A program made the position numbers and the translations under genes. A DNA stretch of 64,000 bases. Source: Lunularia cruciata (taxonomy: Eukaryota; Streptophyta; Marchantiopsida; Lunulariales; Lunulariaceae). The notes under the pieces are model-generated. The model worked only from the letters and a program-made list of their open reading frames with translations. It made no database searches and was not told the origin of the DNA. The stretch spans positions 29,218,608 through 29,282,607 of the forward strand of contig OX419762.1 of NCBI GenBank assembly GCA_948567375.1. Direction: 5' to 3'. Below, piece by piece: positions 21,306 to 32,899 of this stretch. Position 1 is the stretch's first letter, and the number at the start of each line of letters is the position of its first letter.

Positions 21306-21636
21306 GTGCAGAGCAAAGGAGAACTTTGATATCAATGCCGTGCTAGCACAGATAGTTGGGCTCATCGGGTGAGGAGGAGGGGAGTAGAACATTTTTAGAT
21401 TCGAGAGCCCCGGGAAGCAAGGATTCAAGTGCCGGAGTTTCTCACCCTGATTTCTCGTTCATGTTCTCACGTCAAACGACGTTATCCAATCTGCCCGCAC
21501 TTCGAGTGATACCTTTAAGGCAGAGTTTTCTTGATCGTCCGCTTGACTTTATTGTAAGGTGAATTGGTCGGCAGTTGGAAATCTATAACGATCCATAAGG
21601 TCTGCGCATTACTGGGGGTTGCAGTAGCTGACTGAG
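21306..21636 (+). promoter_or_regulatory. Proximal promoter and 5' UTR of the ARA6-like gene
   Basis: This stretch has visibly more CpG than the retroelement DNA. No convincing TATA box is seen. Two ACGT cores face each other (CACGTC at 21468-21473, GACGTT at 21478-21483), the kind of core that plant bZIP factors bind, followed by CCAAT at 21486-21490. The transcription start is not visible. The translation start at 21637 is set by the acylation motif, not by a context signal. Confidence 0.45.
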
Positions 21637-24579
21637 ATGGGTTGCGCGGCGTCAGCTCCAGGTACTATGCTTTATTGACAAGAAAAAGTGATTCACGTTG
21701 TAAGGTCTTTGCTGAGTTGAGTTGAGTTTCATGACGGGCATCGGAGTGGAATTAGAGTGTTCAAGGATTTGGCGGTTTAGATCGTTTCGCTTGATGCACG
21801 GTGATTGCGAAGTGCTGGGGCAATGGAAGCGTCTTATTTGAGTTGAACAGTTTCTTTAACTACTTTAGCCATTGTACCTCAGGTTTAGATTTCGCTTTGA
21901 TTTCAGCTTGCCAGTGATATTCTCTACCTTTGCCTAAGGAATGATCCATATAATCGTAAGAGTCAATCACATGACGATGCAATTTATTAGAATGTTAGTC
22001 TATTGCATGATGATGATCTGACCTAATTGGTACCCTAGAGCAACTTTCGATGTCGATATCTCAATTCGTTGCTACCAGGAGATATTATGAACCTTAGTAT
22101 CGTACATTGGTCTGCGATGAATGGGTGTGGAAGAAGAAGAACCCAAAGCGCGAGTTGGTGTATTTGTTTATTTCATCCTTGCTTCTTAAGTCACAGAATG
22201 AGTAAAATCTTGGTATTCATCTGGCTTCAGCTGGCAGACAAGGACGTCTTGGTGGAATCAATAATGATGTCGTGGAGACCTTCGACTCAAAAAATTTGAG
22301 AATCAAGGTGTGCTTCCCGTATTGTACTCCTTCCTTGTTTAGAATACTCAGCAACTTTGAGCTGTCAGGACATATGTGACTAATGCTGTCAAATCTTTTC
22401 TAGTATCTAGGACATGGTTAAAGTATTGTCAGGGGACCGTTCCGGTTTAAGAGAAGTATCCATACCGACCGGACTCCAAGCCCGCGGTGATATGCATTTC
22501 ATCATCTAGTCGGAAAATATAGACTGCAGAGTGAACGATACAGGTCCAGGGTTCTCGTGGGTGTACCGATTGCCAGATTATGTGCTTCATGTTCGTGCCG
22601 TCCTGTCGAGCAATCACTTTCAGGATCTGCAAACTTTTCTTCAAAGTTCCATGTGCTGACAGATGTTTTCAACGTTGGCCGCTGCAGTTAGTTTTGTTGG
22701 GTGATTCCGGAGTAGGAAAAAGTTGTATCGTTCTGCGATTCGTTCGTGGCCAGTTTGACCCCTCTTCAAAGGTAGGGTTTCATCGTCAATGATTTGTCAC
22801 CATCAGTTCCTACACTTGAGAGGGATCTTCTCTGAACAATTTTGCCCCCCAGGCGAATTGTTAGGTGAAACACTTAATCTAACATCTGAAGGAATTGTGC
22901 AGGTGACAGTTGGTGCATCCTTTTTGTCGCAAACAATAGCTTTGCAGGATTCTACAACCGTGAAGTTCGAGATATGGGATACAGCCGGTCAGGAGAGGTG
23001 GGTAATCCTTCGTGCGCTGTGTTTCTGATCATTTTAACCCGTATGCTTAAATTACTCTTTTAATCCTGAAACGAGTGAAGTGAATGATTGATGGACTTAC
23101 GATTGATTCGGTTACTCGTCTGTGGGCTCTCGTGACAAAGAATGACTGCATTTGTTAAGCAAAGTAGACGCCGGGAAGCATCTACTTTACTTAACAAAGT
23201 AGATGATGCCGGGAAGCATGAGGACACAAGAATAGACATCTGAAGCTTTTCATGTATTCTAGATGTCTTCTGTATGACTTCCTCTCACTTGTTACGACAT
23301 TGTTCTTTTGATGAATATAGGCCTGCTTTCTTGAGCTGGTGCATGAGTTGAAAAAGGGATATTTTCTGCTTTGTGTGCGCAAGATGGTTAAACCACTGTA
23401 ACAAGTAGGGAGGATATGGTTGTTTTAAATATGGCAACATGACTTTACATCGGCGGTCTGATGGTTTTGAAAATGCTACCTCTGATCTATGAGTCGGCAC
23501 AAGTTAGATCGGCAGTTGATGATGCGTTCTATACATGTTTTTGCAAACTGTTTTTGGGGTCTTTCCGTTCCTTATCGAAAAAGTGCTTGTCGCGGGAACT
23601 CAGTGGCATGGATCTGCTCTCTCTCTAACCCACGTTGTCTGTGCAACTACCTCACAGATATGCTTCCTTAGCACCACTATATTATCGAGGGGCTTCGGCA
23701 GCTGTCGTGGTTTACGATATTACCAGTCCCGACTCTTTTCAGAAAGCTCAGTTCTGGGTTAAGGTTTGCTAACCTGCTCTTTATCTGCTAAATTGTGTCA
23801 TGCACGTTGTGTTCCTTCCTAGTGGTTAGCTTACAAAAGTGATGCAACTGAAATATATACGAAGTATGATGCCTACATAACTAATCGCCCCTCGTCCCCC
23901 TCTGTTATAAGTTATCTATCCTTGAACTCATTATCATTCATTTCCGGTTTGATCCGCAGGAGTTGCAGAAACATGGGAGCCCCGGCATTGTGATGGCCCT
24001 GGTTGGCAACAAGGCAGATCTACATGAGTCACGCGAGGTTGCTTGTGAGGTAGTCAATGTTTTTCTTTAGACCCTGTTCAATTTAGAGAAAATGGAAACT
24101 GAGGATATCCCCTTGACGTATATTCTGACGTAATTTGCCGTGCCTGTTGTCTCATAACTGGACATGTTTATTTTTCTTCGGTCTCATGGTAATTTAGCCA
24201 GATGTTTATCTAACGAAGCCTCTTGACTGGGGCTAAATAGTCCGTTTCCTCCCCATGCCTAAAGTGTCCATTTGCAATCATTTACCTGGTTCTTCGATGT
24301 GCTTCAGGATGCCCAAGTGTATGCTGAAACCAACGGAATGTTCTTCATCGAGACATCAGCAAAGACGGCAGACAACGTCAATCAACTCTTTGAAGTAAGT
24401 CTGGTCTATCACTGTTTAGTTCCTGTGAACTCGCGAAGGCGGGGCATGACATCGAAAGCTGTATATTGTGGATCTTCGACCTGCGTGGACTTTGGTACTG
24501 CAATATAACTAATTTCTTTGATTGTGCGCAGGAAATTGCAAAAAGGTTACCCCGAGGACAACCACCACAAAAACCTTGA
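21637..24579 (+). CDS. ARA6 (RABF1): ARA6/RABF1-type Rab GTPase, 8 exons, 203 aa
   Basis: Exons: 21637-21661, 22231-22307, 22688-22771, 22903-22997, 23658-23763, 23960-24049, 24308-24394 and 24532-24579. Every intron is GT-AG and the phases join exactly to 612 nt including TGA. The protein starts MGCAASAP, a Gly2 N-myristoylation and Cys3 palmitoylation signal typical of ARA6, and lacks the C-terminal Cys pair of prenylated Rabs. P-loop GDSGVGKS is at 39-46, switch I VTVGASF at 63-69, WDTAGQER at 87-94 with catalytic Gln92, NKAD at 146-149 and ETSAK at 174-178. Known family role: plant-specific Rab5 group member on endosomes, acting in endosome-to-plasma-membrane and vacuolar traffic. All key residues are present, so the gene looks functional. 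It is flanked on both sides by LINE-like relics; no partner gene is nearby. Confidence 0.95.
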
Positions 24580-25639
24580 TTCAGAAATAGACATGTTTCA
24601 GAACTTCATGTATCTTGTTTTCCTTCCAATGTGTGGACTTATTATCTCAAATCATAAATTGAGATATGTGAATATTACTTGAAGTTAGAGAGCGCAGGCA
24701 GGGAAAAGTATGGCATACCTTGGAAATCGGCTTAGGAACGTAGAAGACGGTAGAAAGTCTTGGGTAGCAGCCCTGCAGTTCCAAATTGTAAATACTTCCA
24801 CTCAAAAAGTAGTTGAACAGGAGTGCATCTCAGCATTTCCCTTCTAATTTGAAATCATTGTAGTGTAGACGTCAACAAATTCTGTCCAAGTCCCCACGAT
24901 AAATAGGTTGTTTGATTTTTTTTTTATGTTTCTCTTACTTTCCTATTATCCGTCCTTCAACCTATTAAGCTTCCAAAGCTCCAAAGCTTTGACTTACTGA
25001 ATCGCAAAATCTGATCTCTTTTGTATGTTATCTATCTCTTGTGGAACCTGCCCCCTTGTTATCATTCTCGCCTAGAAGTATTTCAATTTCACTAGAGAGC
25101 CTCCCTCAATACCTGTTTTGAATTAGAGGAGTTCATGCAGTCAGGATCGTTCGGTCTCATTTCAGACTGCATACCGCAGGGCGGGGTTACGAGCACAATG
25201 TGAAGAGGAAGTACTATGTGGAGAGCAAACCCGGGTAGTGTATATGGATCAAGTTGATGGGTGGATTTGTAATTATCTTGCCCTCCTGTGGATTTAGAAT
25301 TTTCATTTAGAGCTTTTACTAGAAGTTTACCTTCATCTTGCTGCAAATATCTAACTTTCGTTTGCTTGAAATAGCAGTATTCAAATCTTTGTCAACAAAT
25401 TGTACACTTCACATTTGTGGCATTGTTATATATTCCTATTACCTTAAATGTATTTCTGACAGTTCTTAGTGTTTTCGTGTTTAGAATAGCTGTTGTGATC
25501 CTCATGGCTGTGATATTGTTTTGTAACTAGACGTGTATGAATTTTGGTTATTCAAGGGTGGATTATATATTCCCGGTTCTTTTATTTCCTAGAATATGTA
25601 CAGGAAGGAAACACCCTACCTAACTAGGTGGATATAAGA
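24580..25639. other. 3' UTR and downstream flank of the ARA6-like gene
   Basis: Unique-looking sequence with no second gene. The 3' UTR probably occupies the first few hundred bases, but no single AATAAA signal is decisive. A minus-strand frame at 25092-25346 shows no domain. A poly-T run (about 24917-24926) is present. Confidence 0.4.
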
Positions 25640-27540
25640 TATTGCAATCAGACTACGCCTCATTACAAGGACAAATCGTTCCTCTTCTTGCATCTAGGTT
25701 CTAGCTCCCAAGGTATTGGGTTATCCTCAAAGAGGATGATTTTTGCAACTCATGTAGATGTCAAAGATTACGATCCATGTTCATTTACTCCCTTGTTTGA
25801 GGAATGATTACGTGCTTTTATTTTATCATTACGAGATGTTATATTCGGAGAGTTATATTCGCCGTATTTGGTATACATTTCTTACCTAAAGAATCCATAC
25901 TCATCCACTCCCTTGTTTGAATACATAGGTGGTTCACTCCATATTATGAGATGTTAGGTCTTTAGAGTTTCTTGTCTAGCATGTATTTATTCACTTGGAG
26001 AGATCATTTTTATTTCATCTCCTTGCCTTTGATAGTACTATATGTTACATTTTCTCCATTCTATCAGGATCATGTATATTTTTGTAGTGAATAGATGAGT
26101 GATATATACTATAGATAGTTTGTCCATACTCCTCGGAGGTTGTGGGAAGTTGTGGTTTTATATTCTTTATGAGATGTTAGGTCCTTAGAGTTTCTTGTCT
26201 AGCATGTATTTATTCACTACTAGAGATAATTTTTATTTTATTTCTTTGCCTTTGATAGTACTACGTGTTACATTTTCTTCATTCTATACTTTTGTAGTTA
26301 TTAGATAAGTGATATATACTATAGATAGTTAGTCCCATAGCCATGGGAGGTTGTTTGAAGTTGCGGTTTCATATTGCAGGGTGCTATTGCACCAACAACA
26401 TATTTGGGACCATGGGCACTAGGGGCCCTCCTATTAGCAAATAGATCCTTATATGAATGTTGTTCTTTTTAGCTTAACATTTATTATGCCAATAGATTCA
26501 AGCATATAAGTTTTCCAAATATCTTTTGAGTTGGGTCATGGTCTATTAATAAATCCCATACCCACAACACTCCTCATGAGTTGACTTTAAATCCCTCAAA
26601 TGTAGTAAGATTAAGGTGGATCTTATTGAGCATCCCACACCCATACCAACACCCATACCAACATCCTCATTGAGACATCTTTACTTGATAGAATAATGAT
26701 TCTCTCTTGTGGAGAGAAGGGTTCCAAAGCTTAGCTCCATGCCTATCTATTGATTAAGGACTTTTGGAGGAGTTTACCATGGCTCTTTGCAATGTTTGGA
26801 ATTACCATATCTAGCACTTTTAGGGCTATTGGACCAATGAGCATACAGATCTATATACCACACACATGGCGTGCATAGTTTATGTTGTGCCATAGGTGGA
26901 GAGCACATTAAAGTTCATGATGCTATTCAAGGTAGAATGGTTCAAATCTTATAATCTACTCGCACTTAAGTTCAAACTAAGTGATGGTTAGATCTACCAA
27001 GACCGTTTCCTTGGAGGGTAAAGGCAAATAGAGTCTCATGCATGGGTGGGCTACATACCTTGTTTGATGTGGTGGCCACAAATCCACTACGACTAGAATT
27101 GTTAGCACCGGTTGGTATGTAGGTGGAAGCTAAAGAGATTATCACCACTATGGGGAAGAAGGACCATTATGCACCACAACTCACCTTGGATACTTTTGTC
27201 CTGTTCATGGTAGAGACTTTTGACCATGAGCTTTTGGACATCGCCATCAACAATTTAATAGTCTCCTTTGAGATGCAACATGAGGATCCCTACAATTGAG
27301 AAGAGCCTTAGCTATATTGCTAGTTATGCTCACTTCTTACTTTTGCCAATGGGTATGTGTTACTCTATAGCAACCACAAAAGTTGGATCTTCATTGATAG
27401 CCACAGGCAATAGAAACTCACATCACATCTAGGCTCCTCCCTTCTTCCATCCCTATTTACTTGATACACCTTTCAGGGACCTAATTTACCAAATATACCT
27501 TTAGAAGACCTATATCACACCATTCAGTTGTAGGTTACTT
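25640..27540 (+). pseudogene. LINE-like element copy 2, 5'-truncated
   Basis: Parallels copy 1 from about 19600 to 21110. Matching blocks are GTATTGGG...CCTC...AGAGG...GATTTTTG at 25713 (19628 in copy 1), TTGATAGAATAATGATTCTCTCTTG at 26687 (20270), TTCATGATGCTATTC at 26915 (20493), CAACAATTTAATAGTCTCCTTTGAGA at 27249 (20804) and ATACCTTTAGAAGACCTATATCACAC at 27498 (21067). The RT palm is absent, so only the C-terminal half survives, as expected of a 5'-truncated LINE insertion. It is more decayed than copy 1 and no frame is kept. Confidence 0.65.
25942..26345 (+). repeat. Approximate tandem duplication, about 220 bp
   Basis: The block ATGAGATGTTAGGTCTTTAG...TGATATATACTATAGATAGTT occurs at about 25946-26120 and again at about 26168-26320, with small indels and substitutions. 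It lies inside the LINE-like copy 2 and explains its extra length relative to copy 1. Confidence 0.75.
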
Positions 27541-27771
27541 TGTTTCTTTCTTCATGCTAGGCATGAAGCCACTTTTTCTCCTTGGATTTTAGCCCTTTTT
27601 GTTTGGGCATCAACTCACTTTCTTGATCTACACCTCTTGGTGCTCTTGTATTCCATTTCCCCTTTTCATTAGGTTATACTATTTGGCCTTCTGACCCTTG
27701 TCACAACCAAAGTGACATATGTATAAGTTGAAGTCAATTTCAAAAGATATATTAATAAACAATATATGAAC

Positions 27772-27873
27772 AAGTTAATTTTGATTGAAAACTTACCTAT
27801 TACAAATCTACAATTTGAAAAGATTAATTTATGAAAAAGTTAATTTTGATTGAAAACTTACCTATTACAAATC
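27772..27873 (+). repeat. Direct repeat, 37-bp units
   Basis: AAGTTAATTTTGATTGAAAACTTACCTATTACAAATC is present at 27772-27808 and again at 27837-27873. The flanks suggest a 65-bp duplication of which this is the conserved core. Confidence 0.85.
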
Positions 27874-28640
27874 CACAATGATCCTTGGTATTTCACCATG
27901 AGGTGTAAGGACCCTTCTCTTTGAACTTTCTAGCTAATTAGCAGCCTAACCAACTATCATTTAGTATATACTAACAAAATAATTTTGCATCAAAGACTTT
28001 AAGGTTATGTTTGATCTTGGTTGGTGGTTAACATTCTTGCTAATTGTCTTCTATAGATACCAAACCATCCTTTCTTCCACAAGTCTCGCTAAACATTGAC
28101 ATGAATCTATTGTATTTTTTCTTTTTCAATATTCAACAACCCTAAACCTATATATGGTTAGCCAAGCTTAAACCTAAACCAACTCAATAAGGCTAGTTGA
28201 ACCTTGATTTTCCAACCTTCAACAAGGTTGGATGAGCCTAGCAACACATAAACCCTAATACTAAATTCAAATAAACAGAAATCTAGAGTTGACATACATA
28301 TCTGCAGCATATGGTATCTTTCTCTTTGAAATTTTTGATAACTAGTTAGTGGCATTTTTCACTATGTTCTTAGGGATAACAACTTAAGTTTGATTAGAAA
28401 ATCAAAGATCTTCAAAACTACATTTTGAATTTACTTGGCCAATCTTCATATCTAGTGTATTATAAGCATGCATAACATGTGTAGAGTTTGATTATGGCTC
28501 AATGGCCTTGTTGAACAGAGTCTTATATTTATGTTGAATAGTGTTTTTGGTTGTCAAACCATGCTAGCTATTTATGGTTTCACTTGCATATGTCCAAACC
28601 TTTGAAATGAAGTAGTGAAAGCTTTCTTATTTTTCTTCTT

Positions 28641-28865
28641 CCTCTATTACATTATTGTTCAACTTAGCCACTTGATCATACCTACCTACGCAAGAGGCAA
28701 TCAAATCTAAACCCAACTTGATTTAATACTGACATCTATAATTAGCTTACAAATATCTAATAACAACTCTATGTCCTCCTCTTCCTCCACGACATCATTG
28801 TTTAACATAGCCACTTGATGAAGCTTACCTAAGTAGGCAGAAATCAAACCTAAACTCAACTTTAT
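28641..28865 (+). repeat. Diverged direct repeat, about 85-bp units
   Basis: CTTCCTC...CATTATTGTTCAACTTAGCCACTTGAT...CAATCAAATCTAAACCCAACTT at 28641-28725 recurs as CTTCCTCC...CATCATTGTTTAACATAGCCACTTGAT...AAATCAAACCTAAACTCAACTT at 28779-28865. Function is unknown. Confidence 0.7.
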
Positions 28866-29639
28866 TGAAAACCCTAATATTTAGTACTTCTCACACAATG
28901 CTTTGAATAATATTTTAATGCTTCTAAAATCCCATCAATGAAGTTATCATATTCTATTTGTCCTTTGCTAAATAACAAAAGATATATAAGGAACATTGAA
29001 TCCATATTCACATATATAGTATCATCTAGTACTTAGCACTTGGTATCATTTATACTTGTTATTCATACCCCATAGTTACTCCTTGCTATTGACTCAAATA
29101 ATCTAACAAAACTCTAACTCCAATAGGTAAACCCTCAAATAGAGAGTTGGAGCTTATACCTTGAGTAAACATAGAATCTTTACATGACATGCATGCAAAG
29201 ACCACAAAGCAAAAAGACCTTGATTTCTTCACACAAGAGCTTTATGAATTAACATAATGTTGTACTAAAATTTTGGGAAATTTCACCTAAATATTTTGAT
29301 TTTTGTAACAAGTCTACTAACTAGATAAATGTCAAAGAACATTATTTTCTCCATCCAATTATCAAAAGGAAAGGAATAGGTAATTTTTCTTGTTATTCCA
29401 AATGTTGTTTCCTTTTAGAAATTCTAGTAATTATTTTGAAAAACATATAATTTTCATTTTAAGAATCATTAATTTTTTTTAAGCATTCATCTCTCCTTCT
29501 TAGAACCCTTATTTTACTTCTTTCATTCATGCATAATATTAATTTATAAATACAATGTGACAAGCTATAACTTCCTTTTATATTATTAACATAATTGCTG
29601 TAGACAATAGAGGCCAATGGATGATGTAGTGACAAAGAC

Positions 29640-30480
29640 TAGGAGATTTTGAAGTAAAATGAACATATAGCTTACTTTAGTTGCAAAAATTGTTGGCATA
29701 TGTGTGGTTTGTGATCATGTTAGAGCATCATTTAACAATCATACACCATAGTTATGCCCATTAATTATCATAGGCTTGGATTACCGCTAGGGATTGGACT
29801 TTGCTAGACCTTTACTATTGAATGTGAGATATTATCAACATGTTTTGGTTATGATGGAGCACTTCTCCAAGTGTATTGAGTTGGTGGTATTTCTTGACAA
29901 GTCTAGTCAAGGGACAATTCACTCATTCTTAGATCAGGTTCTTAGTCATTTTAGTGCACCAATGGAGGTCTTGATTGATCAAGGTATAGAGTTATTGGGA
30001 GAGGTTCAAGTCTTGTATGACAAGGCCTTGATTGATCATCAAACTACCTCTTGAGCTCACCTTGAGGAAAATAGCTTAAAAGAGAGAGTGGTTTAGATGG
30101 TGAAGAGAAGATTGCATAAGTATGGTTTGTAGAGAGGCCACTTGGGAGATTTGGATCTCCAATTACCTTGGTTGACCATGAACTATCAGTTCAATTGGCA
30201 AGTCTCCTTAGCATCATTCTCTCCTTACTTTCTACTATGGACAAGATCCATCTTTACTTGTATCTATTCATTGCAATGCTATTGTAATTTTGGACTTGGA
30301 TGATCTAGTGGTATGGGTGAGTGCATTTTCTCAATGGTAAAGACCATTCATAGAATGATGCTACTGCACTTTGAGAACTAAGCAATTGCTTAGCATAAGG
30401 ATACCTTACATTATGCTACTATTTTAGGAGGAGATTATAGACCTTCATCTATCAATTTCATTTGGATGATTGTGTATATT
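29640..30480 (+). pseudogene. E3: family E integrase relic
   Basis: The core begins GLDFARPLLLNVRYYQHVLV (from about 29790) and continues MMEHFSKCIELVVFLDKSSQG, VLIDQGIELLGEVQVLYDKAL, then LEENSLKERVV and LQLPWLTMNYQFNWQ. The DDE triad is visible: Asp in L-D-F-A, Asp in I-D-Q-G and Glu in L-K-E-R. Upstream, 29640-29790 matches the E4 zinc region at 56930-57024 (CATATAGCTTACT and ATGTGTGGTTTGTGATCA shared). Stops after DHQTTS and elsewhere kill it. Integrase inserts element cDNA into chromatin. Confidence 0.85.
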
Positions 30481-30503
30481 TCTAAGCAATTTGCATCGCC
30501 AAT

Positions 30504-30845
30504 TTGACACTTAATGTGACTACAAGCTGCACTATCTTGAGAGTGCATGAGGTTTTGTGTTCTAGAGTTCTCATGTTGGAAGGACATGATGATGTTTTTT
30601 GGAAGGATCATATGCGTAATTATGCGCCATGCCCCACCTCCCAAACAATGATGGTTACTATGGACCCAAGCTTGGTAGTTGTACATGCCAGCCTACTATG
30701 TATGTTATATGGCTCTTTTAGTGGAGCTACTACTATGTTGGTGTGTGATAGTTAATTGAGAGGATGACATATGGCATTTTTGATTCCTTCCCTCATGATG
30801 GTTCCTCAAGGACAATGGCTATATCTTTGATGTACTTGACTCATA
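30504..30845 (+). pseudogene. PHD-finger relic at the integrase C-terminus
   Basis: Directly downstream of the integrase: LRVHEVLCSRVLMLEGHDD and VFWKDHMRNYAPCPTSQ, an SH3-like integrase tail, then MDPSLVVVHASLLCMLYG, ATTMLVCDS, stop, LRG, stop, HMAFLIPS, VPQGQWLYL, stop, CT. Aligned as a PHD finger (Cys4-His-Cys3), ligands 1, 3, 5 and 8 remain as Cys, Cys, His and Cys. Ligands 2, 6 and 7 read Tyr, Phe and Tyr, and ligand 4 is a stop; the conserved Trp before His is also a stop. PHD fingers read histone H3 tails, so the ancestral protein may have steered integration. Domain call is by eye. Confidence 0.6.
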
Positions 30846-32890
30846 GTTAGTTCACTTCTTATGTGATATAGATTGCAGACATGAAAATAACAATGGGACT
30901 CAATAGTACCCAACCTCTTGATCTTTGCCCACCATAGTACATATCACATACTTGGAGTAAAGCCTATCTGGAGTTAGACTGATCTAACCGTTAGCTAGGA
31001 GAGCAATTGTGGCACTTTAGAGTTCATGTGTGACTTCTACATGAGTTGTGCTTTTATAGTATTTCATGTTGATATTGATGTTTATATGCATGATAATTGT
31101 CACAACATTTGCAATGCCAAAGATAGTTTGTTCAAAACATTGGAGTGTTAGTCTTGGCAGTCATAGTTATACCGGTAGCTGCTTAGAGACTACTTGGTGG
31201 AGGCCAAATTTTGAGTTAGGGCTACTAATCACACTATTTGAGCTACCATTTTGCACCATCAAATAGACCATCAATAGTGCCATTAGGGTTGGAGTTCTAG
31301 GCCAAGTCTAGAGTGGTATACCTTTGAAGTATACCTCCAAAGAGCTCACTTCTTTAATGTTGAGCATGTTAGCTCTTGGTTATGGTGGATAGTACTTGTG
31401 GCTAGGGTGTGTGATCCTTGGTAGTTCCAAAGAAGGATTGCCTTGATGGATCTTTGGAGAGATTTAGAGTGTTGAAAATACTTAACAAAAGCAAAGATAA
31501 AGAGTAATCACCTATACAAAGATCCTTTGGACAAAGTTGTGCCTTTTGGTAATCATAGAATGCGGTCTTTGGAGTAAGAATCTTTGTAGTAAAATTAGCC
31601 TATTTGTAGTAAAATTAGCCTATTTGTAGTAAAATGAGCCTATTTGACACAATCATCACCATCAAGATTATAGTTGAAACCTATCCTTAGTGAATGTGAT
31701 CTTTTGGTTGTTTTTTATTTTTTGTTGTGTGCCTTGGTAGTATCATTACCCTCTTTTTGGAGTGGTTCATTACTTGTTAAACCAGAGGTTTAACAAGTAA
31801 AAATAAATAATTTCAAGTTGTGACACTTTTATCCAAATCTAGCCATTTCTGACCTGTACTTGTGAAAAAAACATGTTCCTTACCGATATAATGTACATGG
31901 ATCTACATTGGGTTGTCATAGGTTTTCTAGCACCATTGTCAAGGATACTTTCTTTGGAGTGGTTAGATACAAAGATTGACATGGCAATGAATGTTGTCAA
32001 GTAATTGAGTACCACAAGACAAAGGAGTCATTCAAACACCTTGTGACTTAAGAGCTTTCAAGACAAACCAAAAACACAAAGATGATTGGCATGCATCTAA
32101 GGAAAAATAAGCTCAAGAAAGACTTGATAATCTTGAGAGAAAAATAGTGATAGATACAAAATTAGCCCTTTAGTGACTAACCTTACAGAAAGGCAAGTTT
32201 GGATTAAAGAAAATGTTTGGACAGTTGTTCCAGACTCAACTTGATTTGTCTACTTCTTCTCAATTAAGTCAAGAAGAAGCAAATCTTGCAAAGTTGAAGG
32301 AAGAAGCCCCTCAGATATGTATAAAGGAAGAGGTTACACATACTTATTGTTAACTGGAATAACTTTGAAGTTATGGAAAGATTGCAAAGAGATCTAAGTG
32401 CTCTTTGGCTTAAATAAATGCAAAAGCAACAAGGATAGTATCCAACAACTCTTTGCTTCAAATATTATTAGAGCTAAAGGTTTTGGATGAATATAAAAAA
32501 AAGAAATATCTCCTAATTTTTTCTTTTCTTGGCATGAAGTTTAAGAAAAAATTACTAAAAGAGGATGATAAGGACTTTCAATTCAAGAAAATAAAAAATG
32601 ATAATAAAAGAGAGTCATCATTATAAAAGAAAAAATATTGTTACTTCAATGGACCTAGAATATAAAAGGCTATAATCCAAGAGAATAGTACAAGGAGTAC
32701 AAAAGACAAGAAATAGACAAAAACCTAATGAGATGAAGTCTAAATGTTTGGAGATGGGTCAAGACATCACTATTTATATGTGAGGTATGTTTATACTTGC
32801 TTCCTAGAAAAGTTAGAGATTAACTTTTTAGCTGAGTTACTCAATTATAAGAAAAGTTACTCAACACCTTATTCCTTGATCCCAAGAAGG
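30846..32890. other. Unassigned decayed region
   Basis: May include the 3' end of E3, but I recognise no motif. Around 32240-32560 a Lys/Glu/Leu-rich frame (LSQEEANLAKLKEEAPQ) suggests a decayed coiled-coil or gag segment. No LTR terminus or PBS is seen. Confidence 0.3.
31583..31642 (+). repeat. 20-bp minisatellite, three units
   Basis: TTTGTAGTAAAATTAGCCTA occurs three times head to tail; the third has one change (ATGAG for ATTAG). Spacers are absent, so this is a simple tandem repeat. Confidence 0.95.
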
Positions 32891-32899
32891 TTCCTAAGC

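Larger units (their letters stand above)
27541..29639. other. AT-rich unassigned region with local duplications
   Basis: No coding frame with a recognisable motif on either strand. The region is strongly AT-rich and contains two local direct duplications, listed separately. It may be long-decayed transposon DNA. Confidence 0.4.

Noticed and set aside
22580-22792. Reading the Rab gene start at the Met of the open frame at 22580
   Set aside because: It runs through the intron before exon 3. The MGC exon at 21637 plus the exon at 22231 give the expected ARA6 N-terminus with correct splice phases.
31583-31642. Three 20-bp repeats considered as a CRISPR-like array
   Set aside because: No spacers, only three units and a plant nuclear context; a minisatellite.
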